Positions 5,834 through 6,861 of a DNA stretch of 6,861 bases are shown one piece after another (the stretch's first letter is position 1; every line of letters starts with the position of its first letter). The position numbers and the translations under genes were made by a program. Under the pieces are notes generated by a model, which was given only the letters and a program-made list of their open reading frames with translations, was not told the origin of the DNA and did not search any database. Origin of the DNA: Rickettsiales bacterium (GTDB taxonomy: Bacteria; Pseudomonadota; Alphaproteobacteria; Rickettsiales; UBA1997); contig JAIRWJ010000079.1 of assembly GCA_031269065.1 (NCBI GenBank), positions 1-6,861 on the forward strand. Direction: 5' to 3'.

Positions 5834-6861
5834 ATGAAAGATCAAATGATCAGCGTTTTCGATATATTCAAGGTCTGCATAGGCCCATCCAGCTCACATA
5901 CCGTTGGACCAATGAAGGCTGCACTCTTTTTTGTGGAAGAGATTAGTCGAATGAACCAGCTAGAAAAACTGGTAACAATTAAGGTAGATCTGTACGGATC
6001 CCTAGCCCTCACAAAAACTGGCCACGGTACCGACATAGCCCTGCAACTAGGTCTCTGTGGCCTCGGACCAAAAACTGTGGACACTGACAAGATAGGCGAG
6101 ATCATCCGCAACATAAAAACCTCTGGAAAAATAAAGATTCTAGGGCTAAAAACCATAGGTTTTGATAGCGCCAGACATATTTTAGCGCATAGGACCGAAA
6201 CTCTCCCCTATCACTCCAATGGAATCCGCATAACGGCCTGGGACATCACTAACGAAATCATTCATAGTGAGGAATACTATTCGGTCGGTGGGGGATTTGT
6301 AGAGATAAAAAGTGAAGTACTAGCCACAGGTGATTCAAAAAATCATATGGTAGGAAATAAAGTGTCCAAAACACCCAACAATTTTAGTAACTGGAACGAT
6401 TTAGTAGACTGTTGCCGAAGGAAGAGTAAAGAGATCTGGGAAATCGTTCTTGAAAACGAAAAAATCACAAGATCAGAAAGAGAAATAGATCGGAAATTGG
6501 CCGAAATTTACAGTATCATGAAGAACTGTATGAGAAACGGACTGCAGCGGCGAGGGAGTCTTAGTGGTGGTCTAGGATTAGCTAGAAGAAGTCATAGGTT
6601 AGAAAAAAGCATAAAAAGAAACAGTCTCGAACACATTGAGATTATCGATACCCTTCTCCTCGGAGGTATAGCCGCTTCAGAGGAGAATGCCAGCTATGGT
6701 AAAGTAATAAGCGCACCCACGAATGGATCCGCCGGAGTAATCCCCGCAGTCATTCGCTATTTCAAAGAGTTCTACAATGTCACATTTGCCGACTTCAGAA
6801 AATTTATCTTAACAGCTGGAGCTCTAGGAATTCTCTGCAAAAAAAATGCTTCTCTCTCTGG
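5834..6861 (+). CDS. sdaA: L-serine ammonia-lyase, iron-sulfur type, 3' end beyond the right edge
   Basis: It converts L-serine to pyruvate and ammonia in the cytoplasm using a [4Fe-4S] cluster. The 342 visible codons include the N-terminal beta domain with CIGPSSSHTVGP (15-26) and VGGGF (151-155). They also include the start of the alpha domain with ASEENASYGKV and APTNGSAGVIPAV (from residue 294). The sequence stops in ILCKKNASLS. The family has about 455 residues with both domains in one chain, so roughly 110 are missing. The main cluster cysteines, beginning with the one in the usual GCQGEVG motif, would lie just past the edge. Start: ATG at 5834 with AAGGA (5823-5827) 6 nt upstream. The codons lean more to ACC, GCC, ATC and CTC than in nusA/infB, perhaps because of different expression or ancestry. 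It is probably sdaA rather than tdcG or sdaB, which cannot be separated here. Serine breakdown would feed pyruvate to central metabolism. Confidence 0.93.
   Translation, partial: MKDQMISVFDIFKVCIGPSSSHTVGPMKAALFFVEEISRMNQLEKLVTIKVDLYGSLALTKTGHGTDIALQLGLCGLGPKTVDTDKIGEIIRNIKTSGKIKILGLKTIGFDSARHILAHRTETLPYHSNGIRITAWDITNEIIHSEEYYSVGGGFVEIKSEVLATGDSKNHMVGNKVSKTPNNFSNWNDLVDCCRRKSKEIWEIVLENEKITRSEREIDRKLAEIYSIMKNCMRNGLQRRGSLSGGLGLARRSHRLEKSIKRNSLEHIEIIDTLLLGGIAASEENASYGKVISAPTNGSAGVIPAVIRYFKEFYNVTFADFRKFILTAGALGILCKKNASLS

Overview
The window looks like a chromosomal segment of an alphaproteobacterium, with Rickettsiales-like intracellular lineages as the best guess. The grounds are the style of NusA (one C-terminal helix-hairpin-helix repeat and an acidic tail) and IF-2 (long charged N-terminus). 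The base composition is AT-leaning, yet ATA is strongly preferred for Ile and AGA for Arg. I cannot name a genus from this stretch.

Layout. (1) Positions 1-1014, minus strand: a long open frame that runs off the left edge. It encodes an unrecognised basic protein with two hydrophobic segments near its N-terminus, followed by a charged Arg/Lys/Glu/Asp-rich part. (2) Positions 1015-1385: a divergent control region. It has a weak minus-strand promoter candidate and a very good sigma70-type promoter facing right (TTGACA, 17 nt, TATAGT). The latter is followed by a leader of about 140 nt with two mutually exclusive hairpins and a possible 15-codon upstream ORF that overlaps the nusA start. (3) Positions 1386-5508: nusA and infB, 22 nt apart, clearly one transcription unit. 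(4) Positions 5509-5833: a 325-bp gap with no convincing gene. It holds an imperfect hairpin, a 9-nt direct repeat, an open but ATG-less minus frame, and a good promoter next to the last gene. (5) Positions 5834-6861: the first 342 codons of an iron-sulfur L-serine ammonia-lyase (sdaA type), cut by the right edge.

How it works together. NusA (transcription pausing, termination and antitermination) and IF-2 (initiator tRNA delivery) form the usual core of the rimP-nusA-infB operon. Here the usual neighbours rimP, ylxR, rbfA and truB are absent from both sides, so the operon is reduced to two genes. The serine dehydratase has its own promoter and a separate role, converting serine to pyruvate and ammonia. 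The most unfamiliar items are the left-edge ORF and the nusA leader with its switch-like hairpins and overlapping mini-ORF. A further oddity is an exact 15-nt match to the RNase P RNA signature in the nusA-infB gap, which is probably fortuitous.
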